A DNA stretch of 64,000 bases from assembly GCA_013396525.1 (NCBI GenBank), contig VWYX01000356.1, forward strand, positions 293,577-357,576. The letters are read 5' to 3'. Source of the stretch: Chaetorhynchus papuensis (lineage: Eukaryota > Chordata > Aves > Passeriformes > Rhipiduridae). This document shows, one piece after another, positions 22,561-33,590 of the stretch (its first letter is position 1; each line of letters opens with the position of its first letter). Below the pieces are notes generated by a model that ran no database searches, was not told the origin of the DNA, and saw only the letters and a list, made by a program, of their open reading frames with translations. A program made the translations under genes and the position numbers.

Positions 22561-23778
22561 CCAAACAGGGCTCACCAAGGAATTGAAGCATCCCCAGAAA
22601 TTACTCTGTCATTTACAGCCACCTCTCCAGTTCATTGGCAGTAAATGCCTTTGCAGAGGCTGATAAATTTGGCAGGTATCAGGCAAGTTTCCTCTAAGGT
22701 TACATCACCAAAATCCTGCTCTCCTTTGCCCCTTCAGAGCAGTGCAAGCCCCAGCCCAGCTCCGTGTCACCTCTCCACACCTCGAGTCAGGTCTGCAGCT
22801 GCAACACCAAAGGGCAACAAAGCCCCACTGCAGCAAAGTCACTTTTTGCATTGTTTTCCCCACTCCTAAAGAACGAAGCCCTTGCTGTGGAACAGATTTC
22901 CACTGCAATGCCAAAGCACAGCCACTGCCCAGGGTTTATAGAGGCTCTGAATTCATAAGCTGCTGTATCCAGCCTAAAGCTTCCTCCTCTCAAACACCAT
23001 CTTTAAACACCACCCAGAGCAGCTCTTTTTCCTATAGAGCTTTTATTTGCTTGTAGAACATCTGTCTCCTTAATGCCCCTTTCCTTGCTAGCTGCCTTTT
23101 ATTCCTTTACTGGCATCACATGTCTCATCTGTCACACTGGACCTTTTTCCCTTAAAGGCACACGCAGCTGAGGAAGTCTGAAAAGGCTCTGACAAAAGCA
23201 CATTCTGATCCAAACCATCATCCTCACAAAATCTTACTTGCCCCAAATTATGAGATGATAGAGCTCCTTAATGAAACAGCTGAGATATTTTTAACATGGT
23301 CAAAAAACCTATTTTATCTTCTGACCTTCAGCTCAGAAATAGCTGCACTATTTTTTTTTCCAGTTTTCCAAAAAATGACTGCATAAAGCAAACCACCCCT
23401 ACAATTTCAGCCTCAATATTTAAAGTTTGGCATCATAAAACTAGCTGAAAACATGGTCCCTCAGCAGAAGATGTTAAACAACTGCTGCTACTCCCAACTT
23501 CCAGCTCTGTCTATAATAATAACAAGCTCAAGTGACCAGGGCCTCAGCTGTTCATCTCATTCCATGTGCCAGAAATATGCAGCAGGGAGATTTGCTCTTC
23601 AGTGGTTTCTGCTGAACAAGGTGGCAAACCCCCTTTTTCTTCTGGAGCAGAACGCAGATTACAGGAGGGGACCCCCAGGAACCTCCTCTCCCAGCTGCTG
23701 AGCCCAAACAGGCTCAGAGAGCCTCTGAGAGCTGAGCTTTGTCACCAGGGCGTTCATGGGTTAAACACAGAGCTCAAA

Positions 23779-23860
23779 TGTATATATATACATATCTATA
23801 TCTATACGTATCTATCTATCTATCTATCTATCTAGATATAGATGTAGATATATATATCTC
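23779..23860. repeat. TATC/TATA microsatellite
   Basis: A compound simple repeat has a perfect TATC/CTAT core (about 23808-23834) flanked by degenerate TATA and GATA repeats on both sides. It is likely to vary in length between individuals. Confidence 0.95.
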
Positions 23861-24451
23861 AAATACAATGCAAGGCTTGTCGTAGGTATAATTTCATCTC
23901 TCAGCCCGAGCAGGAAGCTACCCCAGCTCTGTGCCCGGTTCTGCCGAGGTGGGGCTCGGTTTCCCCACCTGTAAAGCGGCGGTGGTGAAGTGTATCTACT
24001 TGTATTGAATAATTGGAGACCTTGGAGTGGAAAAGACAGCGGGAAGGGTGTGTATTGCCCTGGAATGCGATGCCATCCGTGTTCTGGAGTGCGGCTGCAG
24101 CTGTTTCACAGTCCGAGCCCGCTTTACAGCTCCTGCTGTTGCCACACACGTGCAGACACCTTTCCTCCGCTCCTCTGACCACCCCGCCCGCCTTCACAAA
24201 GCTCGATGTGCCTAAAAGCACTGCAAGGCCGATCTGAAACGCACCCCAGGAGGTTCGCAAGGGAATTCCTTTGTTTAGAAAGCACGGGACTGGAGCTGAG
24301 GTGTGGCACGTGTGTGGTGAGGAGGGGGATGCCAGAGTCATTCCAGGACACAAAGCAACGCAAGGGCTGGAGACAAACATACCTACACATACAGGTATAA
24401 AACTAGAACAGCCACTCAGCTGGTGAAAGCAGATACTTTTTCTTTTAGAAT

Positions 24452-24592
24452 GAATCCTAAAATCATGAAATGGTTTGGGTTGGAGGGGCGCTTAAAGCTC
24501 ATCTTGTTCCAACCCCCTGCCATGGGCAGGGACCCCTTCCACTCGGCCGGGCTGCTCATGCCACATCAAACTTGGCCTTGAAGGTTCCCAAA
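24452..24592 (-). mobile_element. CR1 LINE fragment
   Basis: The sequence matches the familiar avian CR1 3'-region pattern read in reverse: AATGGTTTGGGTTGGA, then TTCCAACCCCCTGCCATGGG, CTTCCACT and CTTGGCCTTGAA. The element's sense strand is therefore the minus strand. It is a 5'-truncated, diverged non-coding copy just upstream of the H6PD CpG island. Confidence 0.9.
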
Positions 24593-24899
24593 GTCCTGGT
24601 TTCGGTCAAGGTTTTGCTGTAATGCTGCATTCGCAACATTTCCATTTCAAATACCCGAATGGAGAACGCACCACACACCCATCTAGGGACACGCCTGATG
24701 CAACCCCCAGGCGTGACACAGGTGCGAGCGCAGTGTCCAGGCGGATGCCCAGTGCTCAGGCGCATTCCCAGCGGTGTCCGGGCGGGGTCCGTGTCCCCCG
24801 GGGGGGGTCCGTGTCCCGGTGTCCCAGACCCCTCTCAGCCCTGCGGATTTTCCTCCCTCCCGAGGGCCGGCGCCCAGCGCGAGCCGCCGCCAACCAGAG

Positions 24900-24988
24900 A
24901 GTCAGTGCCGGGCGGGCGGGGCGGAGCGCGCGGCGGGCGGGGCGCTGTGTCGGGCCCGCCGCCGCCGGCGCGGTGCGGTGGGCGGGAG
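24900..24988 (+). other. probable non-coding exon 1 of H6PD
   Basis: The end is set by the splice donor GGGCGGGAG/GTGAGC. The start is only a guess from the GC boxes. It would splice either directly to the coding exon at 28300 or through the candidate leader exon at 26958-27112. Confidence 0.4.
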
Positions 24989-25014
24989 GTGAGCGGGGGG
25001 CGGCGGGGCCGGGG

Positions 25015-25068
25015 GGGTCAGCCCGGACCGGGGAGGGGTCAGCCCGGACCGAGGGGTCAGCCCGGGCC
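25015..25068. repeat. short GC tandem repeat
   Basis: GGGGTCAGCCCGGACCG occurs about two and a half times, head to tail, in the H6PD CpG island. Confidence 0.75.
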
Positions 25069-25154
25069 CGCTCTGCGCTGCCTTGCGGCACCGCGCACCG
25101 GCCTCCCCGCTCCGGCACCGCGTGGGCGGCCGGGGCTCCGCGCGTGGCCGCGGG

Positions 25155-25202
25155 AGGGATGCGGGACGGAGGGGGGATGCGGGACGGAGGGGGGATGCGG
25201 GG
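25155..25202. repeat. 18-bp GC minisatellite
   Basis: GGGATGCGGGACGGAGGG repeats almost three times within the H6PD CpG island, just downstream of the probable first exon. Confidence 0.85.
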
Positions 25203-25420
25203 ACGCTCCCAGCGAGAGGGAGGCACGGACAGAGGCGTCTGGGGCAGCGGGAGCCCGGTGCAGCCCCGGCCCGGCCCCTTCCTGCGGGCACCGCCCGCTC
25301 CCGGCCCCGCTCAGCCCCGGTGCCCGCAGCCCCAGTGCCCGGCCCGGGTCCCTCCCGCTGCTCGGGGCTGCGGCTGCCGCTGTCACTCGTGGGCTCGTCC
25401 CTCGGGCTCCCTGCTGCCCC

Positions 25421-25565
25421 CGCACCGGGGCGGTTTCCTTGCCCACGCACCGGGGCGATTTCCTTGCCCACGCACCGGGGCGGTTTCCTTGCCCACGCAC
25501 CGGGGCGGTTTCCTTGCCCACGCACTGGGGTGGTTTCCTTGCCCACGCACTGGGGCGGTTTCCTC
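25421..25565. repeat. 25-bp minisatellite (5.8 copies)
   Basis: A 25-bp unit beginning CGCACCGGGGCGG and ending TTTCCTTGCCCA starts at 25421, 25446, 25471, 25496, 25521 and 25546, the last copy being incomplete. The final copies carry C-to-T changes typical of CpG decay. It lies in the first intron of H6PD at the edge of the CpG island. Confidence 0.96.
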
Positions 25566-25862
25566 AGGGTCCCCCCTGTCCTGCCTCGCCAGGGTTTTGG
25601 AAGCAGCTGCTGTCACGGAGTGAGGCTGAGTCAGAGCCAGAAGGGCCAAGCACGAATTGGTGCGCCTCTGAGCCTGCTTTTAATGTGAGTCTCCTCGTTG
25701 AGCCTCTAAGGACTTTTCCAGAAGCTGATGGCAAGGTCGTTGCTGCCCTGGTGTTTGCATGTGCAGAAGAGCAGTGTGGTTTGCCCAGTTCTCAAAGAAT
25801 CTCAGAACCCTTTGCTTTGTGTGTTACCTGTGCAGAGTCCTGTGGGAACCCCAGGCATTTAT

Positions 25863-25932
25863 CACAGAATCATAGGATATCCTCAGATGGAAGGGACCCA
25901 CAGGGATCATCAAAGCCCAGCCCTTTTGGCTG
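25863..25932 (-). mobile_element. CR1 LINE fragment (3' end)
   Basis: TCACAGAATCATAGGATATC followed by TGGAAGGGACCCACAGGGA and ATCATCAAAGCCCA is the reverse complement of a CR1 3' terminus. The copy is short and diverged and lies in H6PD intron 1. Confidence 0.85.
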
Positions 25933-26957
25933 TGCATCTGGTAATTATTTTTCAGTGGGGACACAACAGTAACAAAAAATACCTTTTGCGTTTTTTTCCA
26001 TAAAGGCCTGAAATGAGCTCCTGTCAAACTGGAGTTCCAGTGGCTGTGCAAGGGAATGCACAGCCTGACTGCTGGGCTAAGCTCTTACGTGTTTTATGTG
26101 GATCAGGCCCAGGAGGTTTTTCCTGAAGCCCGACTTAGTTCTGGCTGGCCAGGGGATTTTTGGAGTATTATTTTTTAATGTGAGCAGTGGTGATTCGCTG
26201 ATATGAAAGCAGTAAACAAACCCTGCTGGGTTTACTGAGCTTATTCTGTGCAGTGTAGCTCAATATTTTGCAATTGGGAGGGTTGTGAAACTGGCTTTCC
26301 CTTGGTTTGGGAATACACGTGACTGTGGCTGAATCTGCCAGGAAGTGCCTTGACTAATTCCCTCTTTTCCGTGGGTCTGGAGAGGCATGGCCCCCCCAGA
26401 CCCTTCCCATCCCTCGGGGGGTACCTGCTCCTGGCTGCAGCACAGCTGGGGCTGCCAGGGTGCAGCGGGCAGTGTGTCAGAGGCCTCTGGTTCCTGGAAC
26501 AGAGGTTGCTCAAGAAGTGTAAATACCGCTTTATTGCACCGAGAAACTTTGTCATCCATGTTATAACCCCACAGCAGGGGGAGGGAAACCAAATAATCAT
26601 TTGTACTGCAGGCAAAGCCTCAGGAGCCACACTTGTGCCCCTTTGCAGCGCTGGTGGCTGGGCTCCTTCAGTGGGTCCATGGAGCTCAAACAGTGCAGAA
26701 GGAAGGGAGGGAGGGAGGGAGGGGAGACAGCCTCAGCAGAGGGCTGGAGAGATGAGTTAAGCTCCCAGACTGCATTACACCTTGCTGTAGCTCTCTGGGA
26801 GCAGGAATTGCCACACGTGCCTGTGCTTTACCTGCTCACAGACAGCAGCCAGCGGCTTCAGCACAGCCAGTGGGGCTGGGATGTGCTGGGACGTTGCTGG
26901 CTCAGGCACGTTTGCTTTTTCCTCTGCTGTAACTGGGTCTTTCCTCCCGTTTCCCAG

Positions 26958-27112
26958 GAAGGGAACAAGCTGCCTTATCTGTGCCGCTCACCCGACCATT
27001 GATCAGAGGCACCCGGCCACAGGAGGAGGGAGATTGCCCTGGGAGAGGCTGTGCAGGAGAAGAATTCCCAGCTGCTTCTGCCACCGTGCTCTCCAAAGCT
27101 CCTGTGCTACAG
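26958..27112 (+). other. candidate alternative 5' UTR exon of H6PD
   Basis: A 155-bp stretch is flanked by a strong pyrimidine-rich acceptor (CTTTCCTCCCGTTTCCCAG, AG at 26956-26957) and a consensus donor (CTACAG/GTGAGTCTG at 27112/27113). It contains no ATG, as suits a leader exon, and lies between the H6PD CpG island and the first coding exon. It has no obvious coding potential. Evidence is splice-site shape and position only. Confidence 0.35.
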
Positions 27113-28328
27113 GTGAGTCTGCTGGAGAGAGAAACACAAGACTTCTGCAGACCAGTTCAAGCTGCAGACAGGGGGAGATATCCAGATGTTCCTGGTAATT
27201 ATTTAGTTATCCTCATTTATTGACCGGAGCTCAAAGCTTTTAAAGAAGTTAATAACCTTGTGCGCTGTGAAGGCTCTGCTCCAACTAAACACAACTTCAG
27301 AAGATGGAATTAAGGGAAGGAGATAGCCAGTGTGAGAGCTGCTGAAATAATACCTGATGGAATGAGAACAGTGCCGTGGTTTAGTCACCCCTACAGCAGT
27401 GACTAACCCTCTCCTCAGTGGCATTACGTCTCCTGAGCTGCAAAGTCATTGCTGTGTTTCTCGGTGTAAGCGCTAAATGTGTCTTTTCTCTTAAAAACCA
27501 CTTTATTTTGAAAAAGTAAGTGTAAGCAAAGGGACTTTTTGTCCTGGCTGCAGTGGTTTGAATGGGCACTGAGTGGAGAAGGCCAGAACAGGACCTGCTC
27601 TTCAGTGGCGGAGGTTGCAGGAGGCAGAACACAAACCCCAGGCTGTCACCTGGCCACAGACACAGCCACAGTGAGGCAGCATCTTGAGTGGCTCACGTCA
27701 ATCTGAGCACTAAACTTCTTCCCCAGAGTTGTTTTGTCACACCAGTCTCCCAGCAGCCATTAGAACCCAGTTCAGTGGTGGTGCACGAGGCATTAAGTGA
27801 AAGAAGAAGAGCCTGGGACTGCCAGTGGTCGTGTTTGTCCCTGAGCTGCTGTGACAATGTTGACATGAAGCCATGCCAAGACAGCACAGCACTGTTTGAG
27901 CAAAGTCCCAAGCAGGACGTTGGAAGCAGGATACAGAGTGCAGGCACGTGTGCTCAGGGTGCAGGCACGTGTGTTCCTTTGTGGGCAGCCCTGAGGTCTG
28001 CGTGGAAAGGGGTTCCAGATTCCCAGTGCAAAGGCACTGACACCCCCTCGTTACCTCAGCTGTGGAACTGTGCACGTGCTGCCCAGAGACCTTCAGCACA
28101 CACTGCCTTCCACTGCTGGTGCAGAAGGAGGCTGCAGCCTTGTCAAGAACCCAAATTACTGCCTTGATTCAGATCGTGGAGGGGAGGAGAGGCTGTTGGG
28201 TGGAGAAGCCCCTGGCTCTTTAGCCAGGGGAAAGCAGGTACCCTGTGTTTTGCAGTGCTACAACATGGATTGATTTTGGTTTTTATTCCTGATCTCTAGT
28301 GTTCCTGGCTCTACCTCTTCTCCCCAAG

Positions 28329-28955
28329 ATGCTGGGAAGGGTCCTGTGCACGGTGCTGTTCGTGGGAGCCTTCCCATCCCCGGCTGAAGCATCCCAGGGC
28401 CACATCTCCGTGGTCCTGCTGGGAGCCACGGGTGACTTGGCCAAGAAGTATTTGTGGCAGGGTCTATTCCAGCTCTACATGGACCAAGTGAGCAGTGGCC
28501 ACAGCTTCACATTCCATGGGGCTGCCCTGGCAGCGCTGGAGCCAGGGCAGAGGCTGATGTTTGACGTGCTGAAGAAGCTGTCCTGTCCCCCGGACGAGGC
28601 CCCCAACAGGTGTGCCGTGCTCAAGGACCAGTTCCTGAAGCTGAGCCAGTACCACCAGCTCAAGACTGCCGAAAACTACACAGCTCTGAGCAGAGAGATC
28701 GAGACCCTGCTTCGCCAGGAGGGGCTGAAGGAGGCCGGGAGGATCTTCTACTTCTCGGTGCCCCCGTTTGCCTACACAGAGATTGCCCGGCACATCAACA
28801 GCAGCTGCCGGCCGCCCGCCGGGGCCTGGCTGCGCGTGGTGCTGGAGAAGCCCTTCGGCCACGACCTGCAGTCGGCCCAGCAGCTGGCAGCAGAGCTGGC
28901 AGGCTTCTTCAGGGAGGAGGAGATGTACCGGGTGGACCATTACCTGGGCAAGCAG
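28329..28955 (+). CDS. H6PD: H6PD coding exon 1 of 4
   Basis: The exon codes for residues 1-209 (signal peptide and NADP-binding half of the dehydrogenase domain) and ends after the codons for LGKQ at the donor CAG/GTGAGC. The exon itself begins at 28300 after a pyrimidine-rich acceptor, leaving 29 nt of 5' UTR without an ATG. Confidence 0.96.
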
Positions 28956-31900
28956 GTGAGCAGTGCACAGCCCCTGCCAGCCTGAGGGGCTCGGTGCCTG
29001 GGAGGCTCTTGGGGGTCAGTTCTGCATCTGATGAGAGCGTTGTTCCCCTCCCAAATCCGGGCAGAGCCTCTCAGCGTGATCCAGAGCCTCCATTTGCTCC
29101 TGGATCCTGTCCTGTTTCTCTGTCCTGCGCTGCTGTCCGTCCTCTGAGAGAGCAGAGGGAACATGCAGACCAGAGCAGGGCTTCCTCCTGTTGGAGTGAC
29201 GAGGGTCCCCTCTGCAGAGCGGGGCCGGGTGTAGGGCCGGGCTCTGTGTGCCTGGAGCAGAGATGCAGAGCTCCTCTGGTGTCCTGCCCAAGGTCAGGGC
29301 TTTGGTGTCGCTGAGTAAGCAGCACCTGTCCTCCCACAGCTCCACATCTCATTACACACAGGGCTCTGCTCAGCCTGGCTTCTGAAAGCTCGCCTTCATT
29401 CGATACGATGAGGAGCTGATGGGGTGGTGGTTCTGTGGGGTGCTTAGGGAGAGGTTTCCTCCTGCCCTGTGTGCTCCACTCTGGGCTGGAAGGATGTGGA
29501 GCTGCTCTGCCCCAGAGGGAGCGTGTTCAAGGACATGCCATCCTTGTGTGACAGGGATGTGATGCCACACTTCAGAGGCAGCCTGCTCCAGCCACAGCAC
29601 TGGACAGGTTTTAGTCACAAGTTGCATGTCCAGCTGCAAGGAGAGCATCTCCACTAAGAGCGGGGATTTCTTCTGGTTTGTTTTTGGGGGTTTATTTTGT
29701 CTTCCCCAAAAGAGCAGATGGCTTTAGTGGTGTAAGCACCTGAACTGATGTATTTCAGCACTTTGGAACCTTGCATTAGTCCCAGGATGGTCTGACTCAG
29801 CCCTTTGTCCTCTGACAGATACAAACTGAGTGCTCTGCAGTTTGTAGTTCAGCCTTTTCACATGAAACCTCAAAATGTCTGCTCTGGACAGTCAGTGGTG
29901 ACCCCACTGTGCATCACTGCAGGCTCTCCTGCTGCTTTTCTCTTCTCTGACCCACTCTGCTCTGCTGCCTGTCTGCTGGATGGGGCACTGAGGCAGAGGC
30001 ACTGTGAGAATCTGCTGAGTTTTTATTGGGTCTTAAATTTTTTTCCCTTCACAGGCTGTAGCCCATATCCTGCCTTTTCGGGATCAGAACCGACAGTTTC
30101 TGGACCCAATTTGGAACCGACATCATGTGGAAAGAGTGGAGGTTGTCTTGAAGGAGACTGTGGATGCTAAAGGTTGGTGAGGCGAGTGTGCAGGGTGGGT
30201 GAGTGGGAAGGAGAGCTGGCAGGTTCATTGCTTGTGGGGAGGTAGCCCTTGAGGTGGTGCTGAAATAAAAAAGGAACAGGTGAATGGTGTGTTGCTCCCT
30301 GGAAACAGAGAGGGACTGTCCTACACTTCCTCTGCTGACTTCCAGGTTGTGTTGCTGCCTCTGAGAAAAAAATCCATTTGCAGCTCATCTGGGAGCAGGG
30401 GCAGAACCCCCCACCTTTTTCTGCTGCAGAGCTCTGGGGGCACTGCTGGCCTTTCTATCCTAATTCTTGGTAAACAGCACTAGGTTTGGAACTGGTGCAG
30501 TCTAAGGCCACTTCAGCTCAGCACAGCAGCAATGTGGTTGTTGTAAGCACAGCCCTTTGTGTTGCTGTCCTGTCAGACACCAGGCTCACCCCGGCTGTGC
30601 CTTTGTGCTGTTCTTCGGGAGGTGCTCGTGCATCTCCTGCCTGGACGGTCCCTGGGTCAGTCTGGGTTTGTGTGCCTGGTTCTTTCCCTGCCTGTCTGTG
30701 GCAGGAGGAGCACTGCAGAGACAGTCCCAGCCCGGAGTGGCAGCGTGGGTCTCCTGCTGAAGGACACGGCTGCACTGGCTGCCTGCAATGCTGCAGCATC
30801 CCCTCTGCAGTGCTCAGCACAAAGCTCCCTCCTGGCTGGGCTGCCACCCGCAGCACTCCTGGGCACGGCAGGTGCCCCGGGCTCTGCACCACCAGGATTG
30901 CTCCCTCCCCCAGCCACCGCCAACTCAATTAATGCAGTTTTATCAAACTTGGAGAAGTCTTTGGTTTGGCACCCCGGAGCTCACCTGAGCCTGTTTGTGG
31001 GAGAGGGATGCACTGCAGAGAGATTCAGGGACAACAGCGTTGCCTGTGCACAGCCCCAGCTACTCCCTGTGCCCTCCCCTCTCTGAACAACTTTGTAATT
31101 TTTCATTTGATGTCTTTTTTCCTCTGTGCAGCTTCAGCTGGCAGCCTGGCTCCCAGCAAGTCTGCAGCATTGATTCCATTAATGAGTGTGCCTTTGGATT
31201 AGAGCAGGGGAGATAAATTACCAGGCAGTAGGGGAAGCCTGTGGTCGTGATGCAGCCTGCTGCTGGTGACACACAGCCTTGAGTCACCCCAGAAGTGCAT
31301 TGTCCTTCTCCCACTGTTCCCACCTGCATGAGAAGCCAGGCAGGGAAAGGGAAGCATGGCTTTGTGCACGAAATTCTGTCTCCCAAGGGTATGGCTCAGC
31401 CAGAGCCTTCTGAGGACAGGAAAACTGTCTAGTCCTGCTACAAGCAGTGACAACTTCCACTGGGACAGGCTGTCCAAAGCTCTGTCCAACCAGACCTTGA
31501 ACACATCCCAGTGGTGGGACATCCACAGCTTCCCTGAGCTTGATTGCTTCAGGTTAATTAATTGTTGGGTGGGGAGGAGAGGAGCCTGGAGCTTTGTTCT
31601 CGCTGGCACCCACGCTGTAATGCAGACAGGGGAACCACATCCCCTGAGCAGCGTTTTTTGCCTCCTCGCCGTGCCCAGGCCGCACCAGCTTCTACGAGCA
31701 GTACGGGGTCATCCGGGACGTGCTGCAGAACCACCTCACCGAGGCCCTCATGTTCCTGATCATGGAGCTCCCCGCCAACGTGAGCAGCGCCCACGACGTG
31801 GTGCAGCACAAGCTGCAGGCGTTCCAGTCGCTGTGGGGCCTGGAGAGGAGCAGCGCCGTGCTGGGGCAGTACCAGGCCTACGACGGCCAGGTGCAGGAGG

Positions 31901-33590
31901 AGCTGCAGGAGGCACGGGGCTACGTCAGCACCACACCCACCTTTGCAGGTGAGAGTTTGGGCTGGGGAGCAGTCAGAGCTGAGGAGAGCAGGAGGTGTGA
32001 GTCCTTGCATGCAGCTTCATGGCTCTGGACCTCGCTGCTGACTCAGGGATGTGTCCAGGCACCCACTGACATGGTGACTGGGAGCTGGGCGGGATGATGC
32101 TGTTGTCGGGTCAGTTGACAGTGATCCAGGATTTCTGGGAGCTGAGGAGGGAGAGTAATGGGCAGGTGATGGAGACCCCTGGGAGCACTGCTGCCCGATT
32201 TGGGGTGGTAGCTGGGATCTCTGTCGTTCCAGGAGTGCTGATCCACAGCGACAGCCTGCGCTGGGAAGGCGTCCCCTTCCTCCTCACCTCCGGCAAGGCT
32301 CTGGATGAACGGGTGGGTTATGCCCGTGTGCTCTTCAGGAACAGGGCCTACTGCACTCAGAGTGGGGCTCTGAGGGACGCAGGGCACAGCCAGTGCAAAC
32401 CCAAGCAGATCATCTTCCACTTCGGGCACGGTGCACTCAACACCCCTGCGGTGCTGGTGAGCAGGAACCTCTTCCAGCCTGTCATGCCCAAAGACAGCTG
32501 GAAAGAAGCAGAGGCTCGGTCAGACCTGCAGCTCTTTGGACAGCCACTGTCTGATTTCTACATGTACAGCCCCGTGAAGGAAAGAGATGCGTATTCTGTC
32601 CTCATCTCCCACATCTACCACGGCAGGAAGGATTTCTTCATCACCACGGAGAACCTGCTGGCCTCCTGGGCCTTCTGGACACCTCTGCTGGACAGCACGT
32701 CCCGCCAGCCCCCGCGCCTCTACCCCGGGGGCGTGGAGAACCAGCACCTCCTGGACTTTGAGATGGTGAGCGGGGGAGTGGCGTTCACCCTGGCAGAGCC
32801 GGCGCAGCTGCTGAACCCCGGCGGGCAGACGCCGAGTGATTTCAGGGCAATCCACTCCAAATTCCGGCAAAGCCCCCTGGTCTCGGCGTGGGCCGAGGAC
32901 CTGATTTCCCAGCTGGCGTCCGACGTGGAGGAGGCGGCCGTGAGGAGCGTGGCTCGCTCCGGGCAGTTCCACCTGGCGCTGTCGGGCGGCTCCAGCCCCG
33001 TGGTGCTGTTCCAGCGGCTGGCGAGGCACCACTACGGCTTCCCCTGGAAGCACACCCACGTCTGGCTGGTGGACGAGCGCTGCGTGCCCCTGACCGACAG
33101 CGAGTCCAACTTCCTGGGCCTGCACAGGCACCTCCTGCAGCACGTCAGGGTGCCCTACTTCAACATCCACCCCATGCCCGTGCACCTGAACCGGCGCCTG
33201 TGCGTGGAGGAGGACGGGGGAGCGCAGCTCTACGCCCAGGACATCGCGGCCCTGGTGGCCAACGCCAGCTTCGACCTGGTGCTGCTGGGGGTGGGCACGG
33301 ACGGGCACACGGCCTCGCTGTTCCCCCGCTCCGAGAGCGGCCTGGACGGGGCTCCCACCGTGGTGCTGACCGAGAGCCCCGTCAAGCCTCACCAGAGGAT
33401 GAGCCTCAGCCTGCCCCTCATCAACAGGGCCAGGCAGGTGTTTGTGCTGGTTTTGGGGAAGGGCAAGCACGACATCACCACCCTGCTCAGCAGGGTGGGC
33501 CACGAGCCCAGGAAGTGGCCGATCTCAGGCGTCAGCCCCAGCTCTGGCCAGCTGGTCTGGTACGTGGATTATGAAGCTCTGCTCGGGTGA
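28329..33590 (+). CDS. H6PD: hexose-6-phosphate dehydrogenase / 6-phosphogluconolactonase, join(28329..28955,30055..30172,31679..31948,32233..33590)
   Basis: The bifunctional ER-lumen enzyme catalyses the first two steps of the pentose phosphate pathway there. It oxidises glucose-6-phosphate with NADP to 6-phosphogluconolactone, then hydrolyses the lactone. Its NADPH drives HSD11B1, which regenerates active glucocorticoid. The spliced product is 790 aa (human 791). Residues 1-21 form a signal peptide, likely cut after AEA. The dehydrogenase domain shows the nucleotide-binding GATGDLAKK (32-40), EKPFGHD (173-179), the signature RVDHYLGK (201-208) and QNHL with the catalytic-type His267. The C-terminal lactonase domain shows LSGGSSP (588-594), VDERCVP (618-624) and GTDGHTASLFP (693-703). 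Glycosylation sequons at N157, N282 and N682 match known human sites. There is no KDEL tail, as in other H6PDs. The ATG at 28329 has an A at -3 and follows an acceptor at 28299. All introns are GT-AG and the frame is intact, so the gene appears functional. Confidence 0.97.
28956..30054 (+). other. H6PD intron between coding exons 1 and 2
   Basis: This 1,099-bp phase-0 intron runs from GTGAGC to TTTTTTCCCTTCACAG. No gene or repeat is recognised inside. Confidence 0.92.
30055..30172 (+). CDS. H6PD: H6PD coding exon 2 of 4
   Basis: The 118-bp exon codes for residues 210-248 plus the first base of Gly249 (AVAHILPFRDQN to KETVDAK). The donor is AAAG/GTTGGT. A GTGAGG five bases downstream is rejected because only the earlier site restores the Gly-Arg-Thr-Ser frame with exon 3. 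Confidence 0.93.
30173..31678 (+). other. H6PD intron between coding exons 2 and 3
   Basis: This 1,506-bp phase-1 intron ends in CCGTGCCCAG. It carries a diverged CR1 fragment at about 31433-31545. Confidence 0.92.
31433..31545 (-). mobile_element. CR1 LINE fragment (internal part)
   Basis: The order TCCTGCTACAAGCAGTGACA, CTTCCACTGGGACAGG, GTCCAACCAGACCTTGAACA and GGGACATCCACAGCTTC follows the avian CR1 pattern in reverse orientation. Both ends are missing. It is in an H6PD intron. Confidence 0.85.
31679..31948 (+). CDS. H6PD: H6PD coding exon 3 of 4
   Basis: The 270-bp exon codes from the rest of Gly249 through residue 338 plus the first base of Gly339. It includes IRDVLQNHL with the catalytic-type His267 and the N282 sequon. 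The donor is TTTGCAG/GTGAGA. Confidence 0.96.
31949..32232 (+). other. H6PD intron between coding exons 3 and 4
   Basis: This short 284-bp phase-1 intron ends in CTCTGTCGTTCCAG. Part of it is open in frame with the last exon, so read-through translation without splicing would be possible only from an internal start. The splice is strongly supported by homology (TPTFAG/VLIHSD). Confidence 0.95.
32233..33590 (+). CDS. H6PD: H6PD coding exon 4 of 4 (last)
   Basis: The 1,358-bp exon codes for the rest of Gly339 to Gly790 and the TGA stop. It carries the end of the dehydrogenase domain and the whole lactonase domain. The third position is strongly GC-rich, which explains the long antisense open frame at 32520-33503. 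Confidence 0.97.

Larger units (their letters stand above)
17931..24451. other. intergenic stretch; no gene recognised
   Basis: No protein gene is recognised between the orphan CpG island and the CR1 fragment before H6PD. Visible content includes an AT-rich enhancer-like block (20990-21270), a candidate small exon (22214-22259), a (CAG)~7 run at 22541-22560 and a TATC/TATA microsatellite (23779-23860). Open frames in this stretch are short and have no recognisable domains. Confidence 0.5.
24740..25420 (+). promoter_or_regulatory. CpG-island promoter of H6PD
   Basis: A strong CpG island lies about 3.3 kb upstream of the H6PD start codon. It contains GC boxes (GGGCGGGGCGG at 24914-24924 and a second at 24935-24944), very G-rich runs with G-quadruplex potential (about 24988-25055), and a donor GGGAG/GTGAGC at 24988/24989 that could close a non-coding first exon. 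H6PD has a non-coding first exon in other vertebrates. Long plus-strand frames across the island lack domains and are not treated as coding. Confidence 0.75.
25566..28299 (+). other. H6PD intron 1 (major part)
   Basis: This is leader intron between the CpG island and the first coding exon. It holds the CR1 fragment at 25863-25932, a GGGA-rich purine run (26700-26727) and the candidate leader exon 26958-27112. It ends in the acceptor TTCCTGATCTCTAG at 28299. Confidence 0.7.

Noticed and set aside
24659..25972. 437-codon plus-strand open frame
   Set aside because: It runs through the H6PD CpG island and the 25-bp minisatellite, is rich in Gly/Arg/Pro/Ala, has no domain and crosses the probable first-exon donor.
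28299..28328. upstream extension of H6PD by ten residues from a GTG
   Set aside because: The first G belongs to the splice acceptor AG, there is no ATG, and the ATG at 28329 gives a proper signal peptide and a length like human.
32520..33503. 327-codon minus-strand frame
   Set aside because: Antisense shadow of GC-rich H6PD exon 4.
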